In this document: in pieces, positions 33,401-41,503 of the stretch
Numbering within the stretch: the stretch's first letter is position 1
Layout of the letters: each line of letters starts with the position of its first letter
Assembly: GCA_017553505.1 (NCBI GenBank)
Contig: JAFZLD010000017.1
Span: 23,859 to 87,858, forward strand
Direction: 5' to 3'
From: Lachnospiraceae bacterium
GTDB taxonomy: Bacteria; Bacillota; Clostridia; Lachnospirales; Lachnospiraceae
Length of the DNA: 64,000 nt
Made by a program: the position numbers and the translations under genes
Notes under the pieces: generated by a model
The model's database searches: none
What the model was told of the DNA's origin: nothing
Seen by the model: the letters and a program-made list of their open reading frames with translations, nothing else

Positions 33401-33500
33401 TAATACGACTCGCTACGATTTGTGGCAGTATTCGAGCCAGGGTTCCATTAAGGGTATCAGCGGTAACGTCGATTTGGACCTTAGCTATCTCGGATACTAA
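30492..33500 (+). CDS. Multidomain membrane-anchored GH25 muramidase
   Basis: 1002 residues. A highly acidic cytoplasmic N-terminus (1-120) leads to a membrane helix (about 123-147). Next come an extracellular prealbumin/Cna-B-like domain (about 190-330), a Gly/Pro/Thr/Asp linker (about 390-430), a small H-x-H...C...C-D-I-C-G metal-like module (about 470-515), two BIG2-like immunoglobulin domains (about 517-705), a choline-binding-type repeat with W-W-T-I-D-G-K-T-Y-Y-F (about 755-800) and a GH25 lysozyme domain (806-1002). The GH25 catalytic residues are intact: Asp808 in G-I-D-V-S, and Asp900 and Glu902 in V-D-V-E-S. It should cleave peptidoglycan at the cell surface. A paralogue with a damaged site is at 35554. 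RBS GGAGATG precedes the ATG. Confidence 0.92.
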   Translation: MGYNDNNTDDEVYILVDEDGNEVFLDDDADIEDSGEYAAEAEPEYEADSLYDTKPVYAAEPEGDTVLYNKYDVETALDDEVGEVELEEEYELEEPSYDTGVIDFDEEEDPRDEIAERGGSNILLLAGAVVIVLAAVLLGIVYFAKKTPKDKGVDFSTVGTQIASIGVIGEDNINAITSAEGSRLDALYEAQKSYDYEEADQEGGVSSVNITLTSIVKDLKIKMVNSKDKLIGNVPFVVEVTTPAGKTEKWEDDNKDGIIYKTDLEGGIYKVKIVPLNGYDSMYDFSTATIQSITVKTQLDYQKVNVKNEIKKSNQVDAAEDGATNETEVESKLKDTVTYVVSAKVASSEGFKAISKDTITDPMKTLTTKNEASVGRFKRLADEDVTTDNPGGGTTDPGTDPGTNPGGGSEDPTGNDPVDPPEPQYEYEAKWTYEYAGGKWIRYKKCVTPNAPADKAQKDRTEVTAELVKAGSADNHTHTYKCTVAGETDEWTSNCVDSDSNNVCDICGGTLVVKTEVTIAYDPTTVNLTVGKDATVKVSATRTPTAEIESYTWETDGDKKEFIKLENDKTKDVKITGLKAGDVNLRCKVKFKGDDKTYEGSWVLVKISTGTTLTFDRTAKKAIFVDGDKFTLNATIKGAKTGKVNWTVDDANKDKIKVEVSLSGKDGDAERKATCVVSGLKPGTATLTCTSADDANIKQSITMVVVANPKTDKTTKLVDNNGKQVYIYDKSSKKYVEATYADYYSGVDLFTPVEVSYIYNGWWTIDGKTYYFDANGKKVTGDQVILGAKYSFGSDGALKGGTGLFGIDVSTWNGTIDWKQVAKSGVSYAIIRCGYRGTTYGSLVEDNKFASNIKNASDAGIKVGVYFFTQAVSEAEAVEEASMCLSLVEGYKLSYPIFVDVESGSGNARANGLSKEARTAIVKAFCKTISNSGYKAGVYANKNWLNTKLNATELTAYTIWLAQYASAPTYNTTRYDLWQYSSQGSIKGISGNVDLDLSYLGY

Positions 33501-33508
33501 TTTATAAA

Positions 33509-33547
33509 TTGTTAAAGGCTTTCTTTGGCCATATTAAATAAATGGCC
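33509..33547 (+). promoter_or_regulatory. Probable rfb promoter with -10 in a hairpin loop
   Basis: TTGTTA (33509-33514), 17 bases, TATTAA (33532-33537). GGCCAT (33527-33532) pairs with ATGGCC (33542-33547), and TTTCTTT/AAAGAAA extend the stem outwards (33520-33565 region), so the -10 lies in the loop. Confidence 0.5.
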
Positions 33548-33580
33548 TTAATATAGAAAGAAAACGATAGGAGAATTTTT

Positions 33581-34663
33581 ATGAGAACATACCTTGTAAC
33601 GGGAGGCGCCGGATTTATCGGCTCCAACTTCATTCACTACATGTTTAACAAGTACGGTGATGATATCAGAATCATTAACGTAGACAAGCTTACTTACGCA
33701 GGTAACCTTGAAAATTTGAAGGATATCGAGAATCGTGCGAACTATTCTTTTGTCAGAGCTGATATCTGTGACAGCCCTGCAATCGAAGAGATTTTTAAGA
33801 AGAACGATATCGATGTTGTGGTTCACTTCGCGGCAGAAAGTCACGTGGATCGAAGCATCAGAAATCCCGAAGTTTTTGTTAAGACCAATGTTCTCGGAAC
33901 ACTTGTAATGCTTAACAATGCTAAGGCTTCATGGGAGCTTCCCGACGGTTCATATATGGAAGGCAAGAGATTCCTTCACGTATCCACCGACGAAGTATAC
34001 GGTTCACTTGAAGAGGACGGCGGATACTTCTATGAGACCACTCCTTACTCACCTCACAGCCCTTATTCGGCAAGTAAGGCAAGCTCGGATATGCTTGTTA
34101 AGGCTTATATGGACACTTACAAGTTCCCTGCAAATATTACCAACTGCTCCAACAACTACGGCCCTTACCAGTTCCCCGAGAAGTTGATTCCCCTTATTAT
34201 CAACAATGCTCTTAACGGTAAGAAGCTTCCCGTATACGGTGACGGTAAGAACGTAAGAGACTGGCTCTATGTTATGGACCATGCCAAGGCAATCGATATG
34301 GTTATCAACAAGGGTCGCCTCTTTGAAACATACAACGTAGGCGGACACAACGAGAAGCAGAACATCGAGATTATCAATATTATTCTTGATACTCTTCAGG
34401 AGATGCTTCCCGAAGGAGATCCCAGAAAGGCTCATATCAATAAGGACCTTATCACATACGTTGAGGACAGAAAGGGACACGACAGAAGATACGCTATCGC
34501 TCCCGACAAGATTAAGGCTGAAATCGGCTGGGAACCCGAAACCATGTTCAAAGAAGGTATCAAGCTTACCATTAAGTGGTACTTCGAGCATGAAGACTGG
34601 ATGAAGAACGTTACCAGCGGTGACTACGTAAATTATTACGCAGAAATGTATAAGAATAAATAA
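33581..34663 (+). CDS. rfbB: dTDP-glucose 4,6-dehydratase
   Basis: The 360-residue extended short-chain dehydrogenase has the NAD-binding glycine motif T-G-G-A-G-F-I-G-S-N, the D-K-L-T-Y-A-G-N-L signature typical of RfbB, the H-F-A-A-E-S-H-V-D-R-S block, the catalytic S-T-D-E-V-Y-G region and Y-S-A-S-K. It converts dTDP-glucose to dTDP-4-keto-6-deoxyglucose in the cytoplasm. It is the first gene of rfbB-rfbA-(GH25-like)-rfbC. RBS AGGAGAA lies 8 bases before the ATG. Assignment is secure. Confidence 0.97.
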   Translation: MRTYLVTGGAGFIGSNFIHYMFNKYGDDIRIINVDKLTYAGNLENLKDIENRANYSFVRADICDSPAIEEIFKKNDIDVVVHFAAESHVDRSIRNPEVFVKTNVLGTLVMLNNAKASWELPDGSYMEGKRFLHVSTDEVYGSLEEDGGYFYETTPYSPHSPYSASKASSDMLVKAYMDTYKFPANITNCSNNYGPYQFPEKLIPLIINNALNGKKLPVYGDGKNVRDWLYVMDHAKAIDMVINKGRLFETYNVGGHNEKQNIEIINIILDTLQEMLPEGDPRKAHINKDLITYVEDRKGHDRRYAIAPDKIKAEIGWEPETMFKEGIKLTIKWYFEHEDWMKNVTSGDYVNYYAEMYKNK

Positions 34664-34685
34664 GACCTAAAGGAGATTACTCGGA

Positions 34686-35564
34686 ATGAAAGGTATCATC
34701 TTGGCCGGCGGCTCCGGCACCAGGCTTTATCCTCTTACAAAGGCAATTTCCAAGCAGATTATGCCTGTATACGATAAGCCCATGATTTATTACCCTCTTT
34801 CAACTTTGATGCTCGCGGGAATCCGTGAAGTGCTTATTATTTCCACTCCCAGAGATCTTCCCGTATTCAAGGAGCTTTTCGGAGACGGAAGCCAGCTTGG
34901 AATGAGCTTTTCTTACGCTGTGCAGGAGTACCCGAGAGGACTTGCGGATGCGTTTATTATCGGCGAATCATTTATCGGTAACGATGCGGCTGCTTTGGTG
35001 CTGGGTGATAATATCTTCTACGGCCAGAGCTTTTCGAAGGTATTGCAGCAGGCTGCGGCTCGTACAGAGTCTGAGCCCGGTGCGACAATCTTCGGTTATT
35101 ACGTAAGAGACCCCAGAGAGTACGGCGTTGTAGAGTTCGATGCTAACGGTAAGGCATTATCCATCGAAGAGAAGCCTGAGCATCCGAAGAGCAACTACGC
35201 TGTTCCGGGACTTTATTTTTACGATAACGACGTTGTTGAAATTGCCAAGAACGTTAAGCCTTCTGCAAGAGGCGAGATAGAAATTACAAGCATCAACAAT
35301 GAGTATTTGTCACGCGGCACGCTTCATGTTGAGACTATGGGACGTGGATTTGCATGGCTTGATACCGGTAACCACGATGCGCTTTTGGATGCGGCTAACT
35401 TCGTGGCTACATTCCAGAAGAGACAGGGACTTTACATTTCCTGTATAGAAGAAATTGCTTTTAAGAGAGGCTTCATTAACAAGGACGAACTCTTAAAACT
35501 TGCAGAACCTCTCATGAAGACCGCTTACGGTAAATATCTTGTTGAGGTAGCTAATGGACTCTAA
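34686..35564 (+). CDS. rfbA: Glucose-1-phosphate thymidylyltransferase
   Basis: The 292-residue nucleotidyltransferase begins with [17 protein letters not shown], the RmlA signature, followed by [17 protein letters not shown]. It makes dTDP-glucose from glucose-1-phosphate and dTTP. The substrate can be supplied by the phosphoglucomutase at 45499. The last 11 bases overlap the start of the next gene (GH25-like pseudoenzyme), showing that the latter is part of the operon. RBS AAGGAGA precedes the ATG. Confidence 0.97.
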   Translation: MKGIILAGGSGTRLYPLTKAISKQIMPVYDKPMIYYPLSTLMLAGIREVLIISTPRDLPVFKELFGDGSQLGMSFSYAVQEYPRGLADAFIIGESFIGNDAAALVLGDNIFYGQSFSKVLQQAAARTESEPGATIFGYYVRDPREYGVVEFDANGKALSIEEKPEHPKSNYAVPGLYFYDNDVVEIAKNVKPSARGEIEITSINNEYLSRGTLHVETMGRGFAWLDTGNHDALLDAANFVATFQKRQGLYISCIEEIAFKRGFINKDELLKLAEPLMKTAYGKYLVEVANGL

Positions 35565-36825
35565 GGTCAAACGCGTTGTAATATTACTGTGCGTTTTAAT
35601 GGGAGTCACGGTAATAGGTATCGTGATTCTTGCCAACATGGACTCTTTGCGAAAGAAAAAACCTTCGGCGACAAGTACGGTGTCGGAGGTTGTTTCTGTG
35701 AGCGAAGAGAAGCCGGAGTTACAGATAGGCTATGACCTGGAAGCCTGGAAGAAAGATGCGTCTTTTTTTGACCGGGAGAGCGATACGCTGGCGGCACGAA
35801 TTCTTGAAGATATGAAGGATTTAAGTGTTAAGGCGGTGAGCGAGGAGCGCGACCTTCGAGTGCAGATATTGGACTATGAGGGTGAGCGAAAGACGGGCGA
35901 GGCTTTCAAGATTGCTGTGGCGACGGAGAAGAAGCCCAATGATTATGAGAATTACGCCGACGCCGATAAGGATGGCGTGATTACGATTGATTATATGGAG
36001 CCCGGCAAGTATCTGGTGACGCTGCTTCCGATTGATGGGTATACGGTTCCCGATAAGCCCACGGAAGTGGTGGTTAAGAATAAGATTGAATACGAGTTTA
36101 TCGAGGACATAGAGCTTTTGTTTGCTGAGAAGACGGAGGCGGAGACCGGGCTTGAAGATACGATGGTGGTCGGGGCTGAGTCATATGCGGACAAGAAGCA
36201 GAATACTTCTTTTGCCAAAGACGATTATGTGTATGGCGTGGACCTCTCGGACAAGAACACGGTGACGGATTTTAATAAGATTTATGAATCCGGAGTGCGA
36301 TTCGTGATGTTGCGAGTCGGTTACAGAGGCTCGATATCGGGCGACATTGTAATTGATGAGACGTTCGATGAGTATGCGACTCTTGCCAATCGTGCGGGAC
36401 TTGATGTCGGAGCTTATTTCTTCTCGCAGGCGATTAATGAGAAGGAAGCTGTCGAGGAAGCATCGGCTGTATATGCGTGTTGTCGAGAAAAAAACATCTG
36501 TTATCCAATATGTATTCGTATAGATCAGGCAGGTGGGCTGGGTCGTGCGGATTCCTTGAGCCGCGAGGACAGGACGAAGGTGGCGCAGGCATTTATGGAG
36601 ACTGTTAAAGGCTTCGGATATGAGTCTTGCGTATATGCATCGTCCAACTGGCTGAAGACCAACCTCGATATGAGAAAGCTTAGCGGATACAGAATATGGA
36701 TGGCGCAGTTCAATGCCAATCCGGTAGAGGATATATACTATGATATGTGGCAATATTCCTCTAAGGGCAAGGTTCCGGGCATTGACGGCGAGGTAAATTT
36801 AAGCAAATCATTCTTGAATAATTAA
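35554..36825 (+). CDS. Membrane-anchored GH25-like protein with degenerate active site
   Basis: The 423-residue protein has an N-terminal membrane helix (about residues 6-28), a Cna-B/prealbumin-like domain (about 85-185) and a C-terminal GH25 fold (about 227-423), the same architecture as the last parts of the protein at 30492. The first catalytic Asp is kept (Asp230 in G-V-D-L-S), but the V-D-V-E-S block of active GH25 enzymes reads I-R-I-D-Q here, so the catalytic Asp and Glu are Arg322 and Asp324. It is probably not a muramidase but may bind glycan strands. It overlaps rfbA by 11 bases, so its product is made together with the dTDP-sugar enzymes. Confidence 0.85.
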   Translation: MDSKVKRVVILLCVLMGVTVIGIVILANMDSLRKKKPSATSTVSEVVSVSEEKPELQIGYDLEAWKKDASFFDRESDTLAARILEDMKDLSVKAVSEERDLRVQILDYEGERKTGEAFKIAVATEKKPNDYENYADADKDGVITIDYMEPGKYLVTLLPIDGYTVPDKPTEVVVKNKIEYEFIEDIELLFAEKTEAETGLEDTMVVGAESYADKKQNTSFAKDDYVYGVDLSDKNTVTDFNKIYESGVRFVMLRVGYRGSISGDIVIDETFDEYATLANRAGLDVGAYFFSQAINEKEAVEEASAVYACCREKNICYPICIRIDQAGGLGRADSLSREDRTKVAQAFMETVKGFGYESCVYASSNWLKTNLDMRKLSGYRIWMAQFNANPVEDIYYDMWQYSSKGKVPGIDGEVNLSKSFLNN

Positions 36826-36854
36826 ATCAAGATTAAATAAATGGAGAAGATGAA

Positions 36855-37415
36855 ATGGGTAAATTGACAGTTGAAAAATGTGATATTGAAGGCGTTCTCA
36901 TTATCACGCCTGAAGTGAGAGAGGATGCCAGAGGCTACTTCATGGAGACATACCAGAAGAAGGATTTCGAAGCTGTAGGCGTTAATGTGGACTTTGTACA
37001 GGACAATCAGTCGGCGTCCAGAAAGGGCGTTTTGAGAGGTCTTCATTTCCAGAAGCAGTTCCCTCAGGATAAATTGGTACGAGTTATTAAGGGTGCCGTA
37101 TACGATGTATGCGTAGACCTTCGTGAAGGTTCCAAAACATTCGGTAAGTGGATGGGCGTTGAACTTTCCGAGCAGAACAAGAAGCAGTTCTTTATTCCCA
37201 AGGGATTTGCTCACGGCTTCCTTGTACTTTCCGATTATGCGGAGTTCGTGTATAAGTGTTCCGATTTCTATCATCCCAACGATGAAGGCGGTATTGCATA
37301 CAACGACCCTGACATTGCTGTTAAGTGGCCCATCGAAGAAGGCCTTGAACTTATCATGAGCGAAAAGGATACCAAGTGGGGCGGATTTAAAGAATATGTC
37401 GCAGAAAGAAAATAA
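36855..37415 (+). CDS. rfbC: dTDP-4-dehydrorhamnose 3,5-epimerase
   Basis: The 186-residue RmlC-type cupin has E-D-A-R-G-Y-F-M-E-T-Y, V-Q-D-N-Q-S-A-S-R-K-G-V-L-R-G-L-H-F-Q, and V-Y-D-V-C-V-D-L-R. The base His in R-G-L-H-F and the following blocks are as in RmlC. It epimerises dTDP-4-keto-6-deoxyglucose towards the L-rhamnose series. The following permease gene overlaps its 3' end by 20 bases. RfbD, the reductase that completes dTDP-rhamnose, is not in the window. Confidence 0.96.
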   Translation: MGKLTVEKCDIEGVLIITPEVREDARGYFMETYQKKDFEAVGVNVDFVQDNQSASRKGVLRGLHFQKQFPQDKLVRVIKGAVYDVCVDLREGSKTFGKWMGVELSEQNKKQFFIPKGFAHGFLVLSDYAEFVYKCSDFYHPNDEGGIAYNDPDIAVKWPIEEGLELIMSEKDTKWGGFKEYVAERK

Positions 37416-38199
37416 GAAAACACTTAGCTTAATATGGAAGCTTGCGCGTAACGATTTTAAGACTCGTTACGCCGGCTCCTATCTGGGAGCACTGTGGGCG
37501 ATGGTTCAGCCGGTTATCACAGTGCTTATGTACTATATCGTTTTTGACAAGATTTTTAAGCAGAGAGCTACGGCTGTTGCAGGCGGAATAGAGGTTCCTT
37601 ACGTTCTTTTCCTGACTGCGGGTCTGGTTCCCTGGTTTTATTTTTCCGAAGGTTTATCCAACGGCGCCAATGCTTTGGTACAGTATAGCTACCTTGTTAA
37701 AAAGGTAGTATTTAAAATTGATATTCTGCCTGTTATAAAGGTCGTAGCTGCTTCCTTTATACATGTCTTTTTCATGTGTGTTCTTCTGATTGTGGCGGCA
37801 GTATACAAATATTACCCCAATCTGTACACGATTCAGCTTCTTTATTACAGTTTTTGTCTGTTTATGCTGCTTCTGGCGTTAAGTTATGCAACGTCGGCTA
37901 TAGTGGTATTTTTCAGGGATTTGAATCAGATTATTTCTATCTTTTTGCAAATAGGAATGTGGGCGACTCCCATTCTTTGGAATATAGCGAATCTTTCTCC
38001 GAAGTGGCAGATTGCCATGAAGGTGATTAACCCTGTGGCCTATGTGGTGCTTGGATACAGGGCGACGATTTGTGAGAACAAGGGCTTTTGGACAGAACCG
38101 CTTTATACGGCGTATTTCTGGGGACTTGTGCTGGTGCTTTGGCTTATAGGCAGAGCGATATTTAAGAAACTTAAGGTCCATTTTGCGGACGTTTTATAG
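37396..38199 (+). CDS. Polysaccharide ABC exporter permease (Wzm/TagG type)
   Basis: The 267-residue ABC-2 permease has about six membrane helices and the typical opening L-A-R-N-D-F-K-T-R-Y-A-G-S-Y-L-G-A-L-W-A-M-V-Q-P, characteristic of Wzm/RfbA-type/TagG polysaccharide and teichoic acid exporters. It is translationally coupled to rfbC (20-base overlap) and followed 8 bases later by the Wzt ATPase. It should move a lipid-linked glycan across the membrane. Confidence 0.93.
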   Translation: MSQKENKKTLSLIWKLARNDFKTRYAGSYLGALWAMVQPVITVLMYYIVFDKIFKQRATAVAGGIEVPYVLFLTAGLVPWFYFSEGLSNGANALVQYSYLVKKVVFKIDILPVIKVVAASFIHVFFMCVLLIVAAVYKYYPNLYTIQLLYYSFCLFMLLLALSYATSAIVVFFRDLNQIISIFLQIGMWATPILWNIANLSPKWQIAMKVINPVAYVVLGYRATICENKGFWTEPLYTAYFWGLVLVLWLIGRAIFKKLKVHFADVL

Positions 38200-38207
38200 A
38201 GGTATCG

Positions 38208-39464
38208 ATGAGTAAAGAAATGCTTGACGGCGAATCAAGAGAAAAAATCATATCGGTAAAGGGCCTTAAGAAGGCTTATAAGCTGTACAATAAGCCCTCG
38301 GATCGTCTTTTTGATGCGTTCGGGCTTAAGAAGAATTGCTATTCGGTGAACTATGCTCTTAAGGGCGTGGATATAGACATTTATAAGGGCGAGACTGTAG
38401 GTATTATCGGAACCAACGGCTCCGGCAAATCCACCCTTTTGAAAATAATAACAGGTGTTCTTAATGCGACGGAAGGCGATGTGAAGGTTAACGGTCGTAT
38501 CTCGGCGTTGCTGGAACTCGGTGCCGGATTCAATCAGGAATACAACGGTATCGAGAACGTCTATCTTAACGGCACCATGATGGGCTTCACGGAAAAAGAA
38601 ATCGAGAAGAGATTGCCTGATATACTGGAGTTTGCGGATATCGGTGATTATGTGTATCAGCCGGTTAAGACTTATTCGTCGGGTATGTTCGTGCGTCTTG
38701 CTTTTGCTGTGGCGATTAATATAGATCCGGAGATATTGATTGTAGATGAGGCACTTTCGGTCGGTGACGTGTTCTTCCAGTCGAAGTGCTATCACAAGTT
38801 TGAAGAATTCAAAAAGTCGGGCAAGACGATTATATTCGTGTCGCACGATTTAAGCTCGATTTCCAAGTACTGCGACAGAGTACTGGTGCTTAATAAAGGC
38901 GATAAGGTCGCTGAGGGTAAGCCCAAGGAAATGATAGATGTATACAAGCAGATTCTTGTGGGTCAGTATGCCGAGGATAAGGGCGATATGTTCGCGGCGG
39001 ACGGCGAGAACAAGGAACTTTTGGAATACGGCTCCAAGGAAGCTGTTATTGAAGAATACTGGGTGACGGATTCTAAAGGACTTCGTACGAATGCGCTTAT
39101 TAAGGGAGATGTGTTCACGATACACATGAAGGTGCGGTTCGATAAGGATGTGGAGAAACCCATATTTGCTTATAAGTTCGTTAATCCTAAGGGCGTAGAG
39201 GTTACCGGCACCAATACAATGTTTGAGAAAGCGTTCCTTGAGAATGTGAAGGCCGGAAGTGAACTTGAGATTACGTTTACGCAGGAGATGAACCTGCAGG
39301 GCGGCGAGTACCTGATTTCTTTTGGTTGTACCGGATACATAAACGATACGTTTACGGTTTATCACAGAATGTATTACGCGATGAGCGTTGCGGTTATATC
39401 TGACAAGGATACCGTCGGATTTTACGATATGAACAGTAAGATTACAGTGACGAAGATTAAGTAG
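38208..39464 (+). CDS. Polysaccharide ABC exporter ATPase with C-terminal Wzt-type domain
   Basis: The 418-residue protein has an N-terminal ATPase domain (about 1-245): Walker A GTNGSGKST, the Wzt-typical L-G-A-G-F-N-Q-E-Y-N-G-I-E-N and Y-S-S-G-M-F-V-R-L-A-F signature, Walker B I-L-I-V-D-E-A-L-S-V-G-D. A C-terminal beta-sandwich domain (about 270-418) is of the Wzt_C type. In Gram-negative O-antigen systems such a domain reads a cap at the end of the polymer before export. The next gene is a methyltransferase-kinase-like fusion that could make such a cap. Start ATG 38208 is 8 bases after the permease stop. Confidence 0.92.
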   Translation: MSKEMLDGESREKIISVKGLKKAYKLYNKPSDRLFDAFGLKKNCYSVNYALKGVDIDIYKGETVGIIGTNGSGKSTLLKIITGVLNATEGDVKVNGRISALLELGAGFNQEYNGIENVYLNGTMMGFTEKEIEKRLPDILEFADIGDYVYQPVKTYSSGMFVRLAFAVAINIDPEILIVDEALSVGDVFFQSKCYHKFEEFKKSGKTIIFVSHDLSSISKYCDRVLVLNKGDKVAEGKPKEMIDVYKQILVGQYAEDKGDMFAADGENKELLEYGSKEAVIEEYWVTDSKGLRTNALIKGDVFTIHMKVRFDKDVEKPIFAYKFVNPKGVEVTGTNTMFEKAFLENVKAGSELEITFTQEMNLQGGEYLISFGCTGYINDTFTVYHRMYYAMSVAVISDKDTVGFYDMNSKITVTKIK

Positions 39465-39498
39465 TTGTTACAATCGGACTTTTGAAAGAGGATTTTTG

Positions 39499-41493
39499 AT
39501 GGTTAATAGCACCTTTATAGGTAAGGTAAGTGTTAACTTCATAGATTGCGAACCCGAGAAAAACAAGGGTTATCTTAAAGAGGATATTCTGAAGATTGTA
39601 AGGGATACCAACAAATTGGAATATCCGGGCATTATTGCGGACAAAAACAAGTATGAGTATCTGTATCATCTGTCTGATATACGCGGCAACGTTGTGAGAT
39701 GGTTGCCGATTCGTGAAGGCGATTCTGTGCTGGAACTGGACGCTGAGTGTGGCGCAATAACAGGTGCTCTTCTTGAGATGACTGATAATGTCACAGCATA
39801 TTGCTGTTGCGCGACAGATGCAGAGATAATTGCAGAGCGATTCTCAAATTGCAAGAAATATGTCGTTTATGCAGGAACAATAGATGCAATATCTACAATT
39901 GATTCGACCTATAATTGGGTAATTGTAAGGAATGCACGGTTATTGCCCGAAGCGGAACGTTTGGCGGGTAAAACCGGACGCGTGATATTTATTACCGACA
40001 ATCGTATGGGTATGAGGAATCTTGCGGGAGTGAAAGCTGCCGGCGAGAGTGAATATTTTACCGGTGTTGAAGGTAAGAGCGATTCGGGAGTAACTTTTGC
40101 GGGTCTCAGAAAGATTCTTTCAACAACAGGCTTTTCCAAAGCGCAGATGTTCTATCCTTATCCCGATTATAGATTTATGAAATGTCTGTATTCGAACTCA
40201 AGACTTCCCAAGGTGGGAGAGCTTGTAGACAACGGACTTAACTTTGAATCCGACAGACTCGATCTGTTTTCGGAAAAAGAAGCCTTTGATGCTTGCTGTG
40301 AAGATGGAAGCTTTCAATATTATTCCAACTCATATCTTGTAGTGCTCGGTAATCCCGTGGATGTTGAGTATGCAAGATTTTCCAATGACAGAGCTCCCGA
40401 GTATGGAATATTTACTACGATAGAATCTGTTCCCGGCGGTAAAGTGGTCAGAAAACGTCCGCTCAGCGATGCTGCCGATGAGCATATCAAGAATCTTGGC
40501 AGATATTATGAAAAGCTTTCTGCAAGATATGAAGGTTCGGGACTTAAGATTAACAGGTGCAACGTACTTGAAGCGGCCGACAGACTTTCTGCAGATTTTG
40601 AGTATGTGGAAGGCGTAGAGCTCTCGAGAATTTTTGACAAGCTTCTTAAAAAGAATGATTTGGATAACTTCTATGCGCTGTTTGATAAATATGTGAGTCT
40701 TGTGGGCTACAATGACGATGCGGATATTGCGGATCTTGACGTTGTTTTCTCCAACATTCTTGTAAGCGGGGATGACTGGATTTTGATAGACTACGAATGG
40801 TGCAAGGAAGGTAATGTTCCTGTTCGCGAGACTGCTTACAGAGCGCTTTATTGTTATTTATTGGAAGATAAGAGTCGTGAAAAAATAAATCAGGATTTAA
40901 TACTTGATAAGCTTGTTCTTTCGCATGAAGCGGCAGAAGATATCAGAAACGATGAGGTTATCTTCCAAAAGCGCGTAACCGGGCGGAATTTATCGCTCGG
41001 CGAGTTGAGAGAACATATGGGATTAAAGAGCGTTAATCCTATTCCGCTTGTGGGTAAGATTAAAGATAATTCATCAATTTATAAAGTTATGATTTATCCC
41101 GGCAAGGGTGAAGGTGAATTCAGCGAGGAAACCGCTTACGAATGCAAAGATGCGTATGTGGATGAAACCGTTGCGAAGATTACGGCGGCAGTCGGAACCG
41201 ACAATTCGATTATGAGAGTCGATCCTCTTGATGCGCCTTGCCTGGTAACAATCCGAGAAGCCAAGCTTGGGGAAGAGGATTTTCCGGTAGACAGCAAGAA
41301 GTATGTTTTGTCCAACGGTGTAAGAATAGGTAAGAACAATTTTGTGTTCTCTACGGCAGATCCCAACTTGTATTTCAACGTTGACGGATTTGTTCATGAT
41401 GAAGATACATTTTTATATTTGGAACTTGAAGTGGTTCCGCTTGCGGCAGATACTGCGGAGACGGTAGCCAAGAACATTAAGAAACTTTTCTAA
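39499..41493 (+). CDS. WbdD-like fusion: methyltransferase-like plus kinase-like domains
   Basis: 664 residues. The N-terminal part (about 55-210) looks like a class I SAM methyltransferase fold with a degraded motif I (V-L-E-L-D-A-E-C-G-A-I-T-G where E-x-G-x-G-x-G is usual). A middle part (about 340-480) looks like a protein/sugar-kinase fold: F-E-Y-V-E-G-V-E-L, then D-L-D-V-V-F-S-N-I-L-V (catalytic-loop-like Asp and Asn near 414-419) and I-L-I-D-Y-E-W (metal-binding Asp). The C-terminal 170 residues are beta-rich and unrecognised. Methyltransferase-kinase fusions next to Wzm/Wzt with a Wzt_C domain recall WbdD, which caps O-antigen chains. The ATG at 39499 has AAAGAGG upstream. The function is an inference from fold hints and context. 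Confidence 0.6.
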   Translation: MVNSTFIGKVSVNFIDCEPEKNKGYLKEDILKIVRDTNKLEYPGIIADKNKYEYLYHLSDIRGNVVRWLPIREGDSVLELDAECGAITGALLEMTDNVTAYCCCATDAEIIAERFSNCKKYVVYAGTIDAISTIDSTYNWVIVRNARLLPEAERLAGKTGRVIFITDNRMGMRNLAGVKAAGESEYFTGVEGKSDSGVTFAGLRKILSTTGFSKAQMFYPYPDYRFMKCLYSNSRLPKVGELVDNGLNFESDRLDLFSEKEAFDACCEDGSFQYYSNSYLVVLGNPVDVEYARFSNDRAPEYGIFTTIESVPGGKVVRKRPLSDAADEHIKNLGRYYEKLSARYEGSGLKINRCNVLEAADRLSADFEYVEGVELSRIFDKLLKKNDLDNFYALFDKYVSLVGYNDDADIADLDVVFSNILVSGDDWILIDYEWCKEGNVPVRETAYRALYCYLLEDKSREKINQDLILDKLVLSHEAAEDIRNDEVIFQKRVTGRNLSLGELREHMGLKSVNPIPLVGKIKDNSSIYKVMIYPGKGEGEFSEETAYECKDAYVDETVAKITAAVGTDNSIMRVDPLDAPCLVTIREAKLGEEDFPVDSKKYVLSNGVRIGKNNFVFSTADPNLYFNVDGFVHDEDTFLYLELEVVPLAADTAETVAKNIKKLF

Positions 41494-41503
41494 CAGGATC
41501 GCC

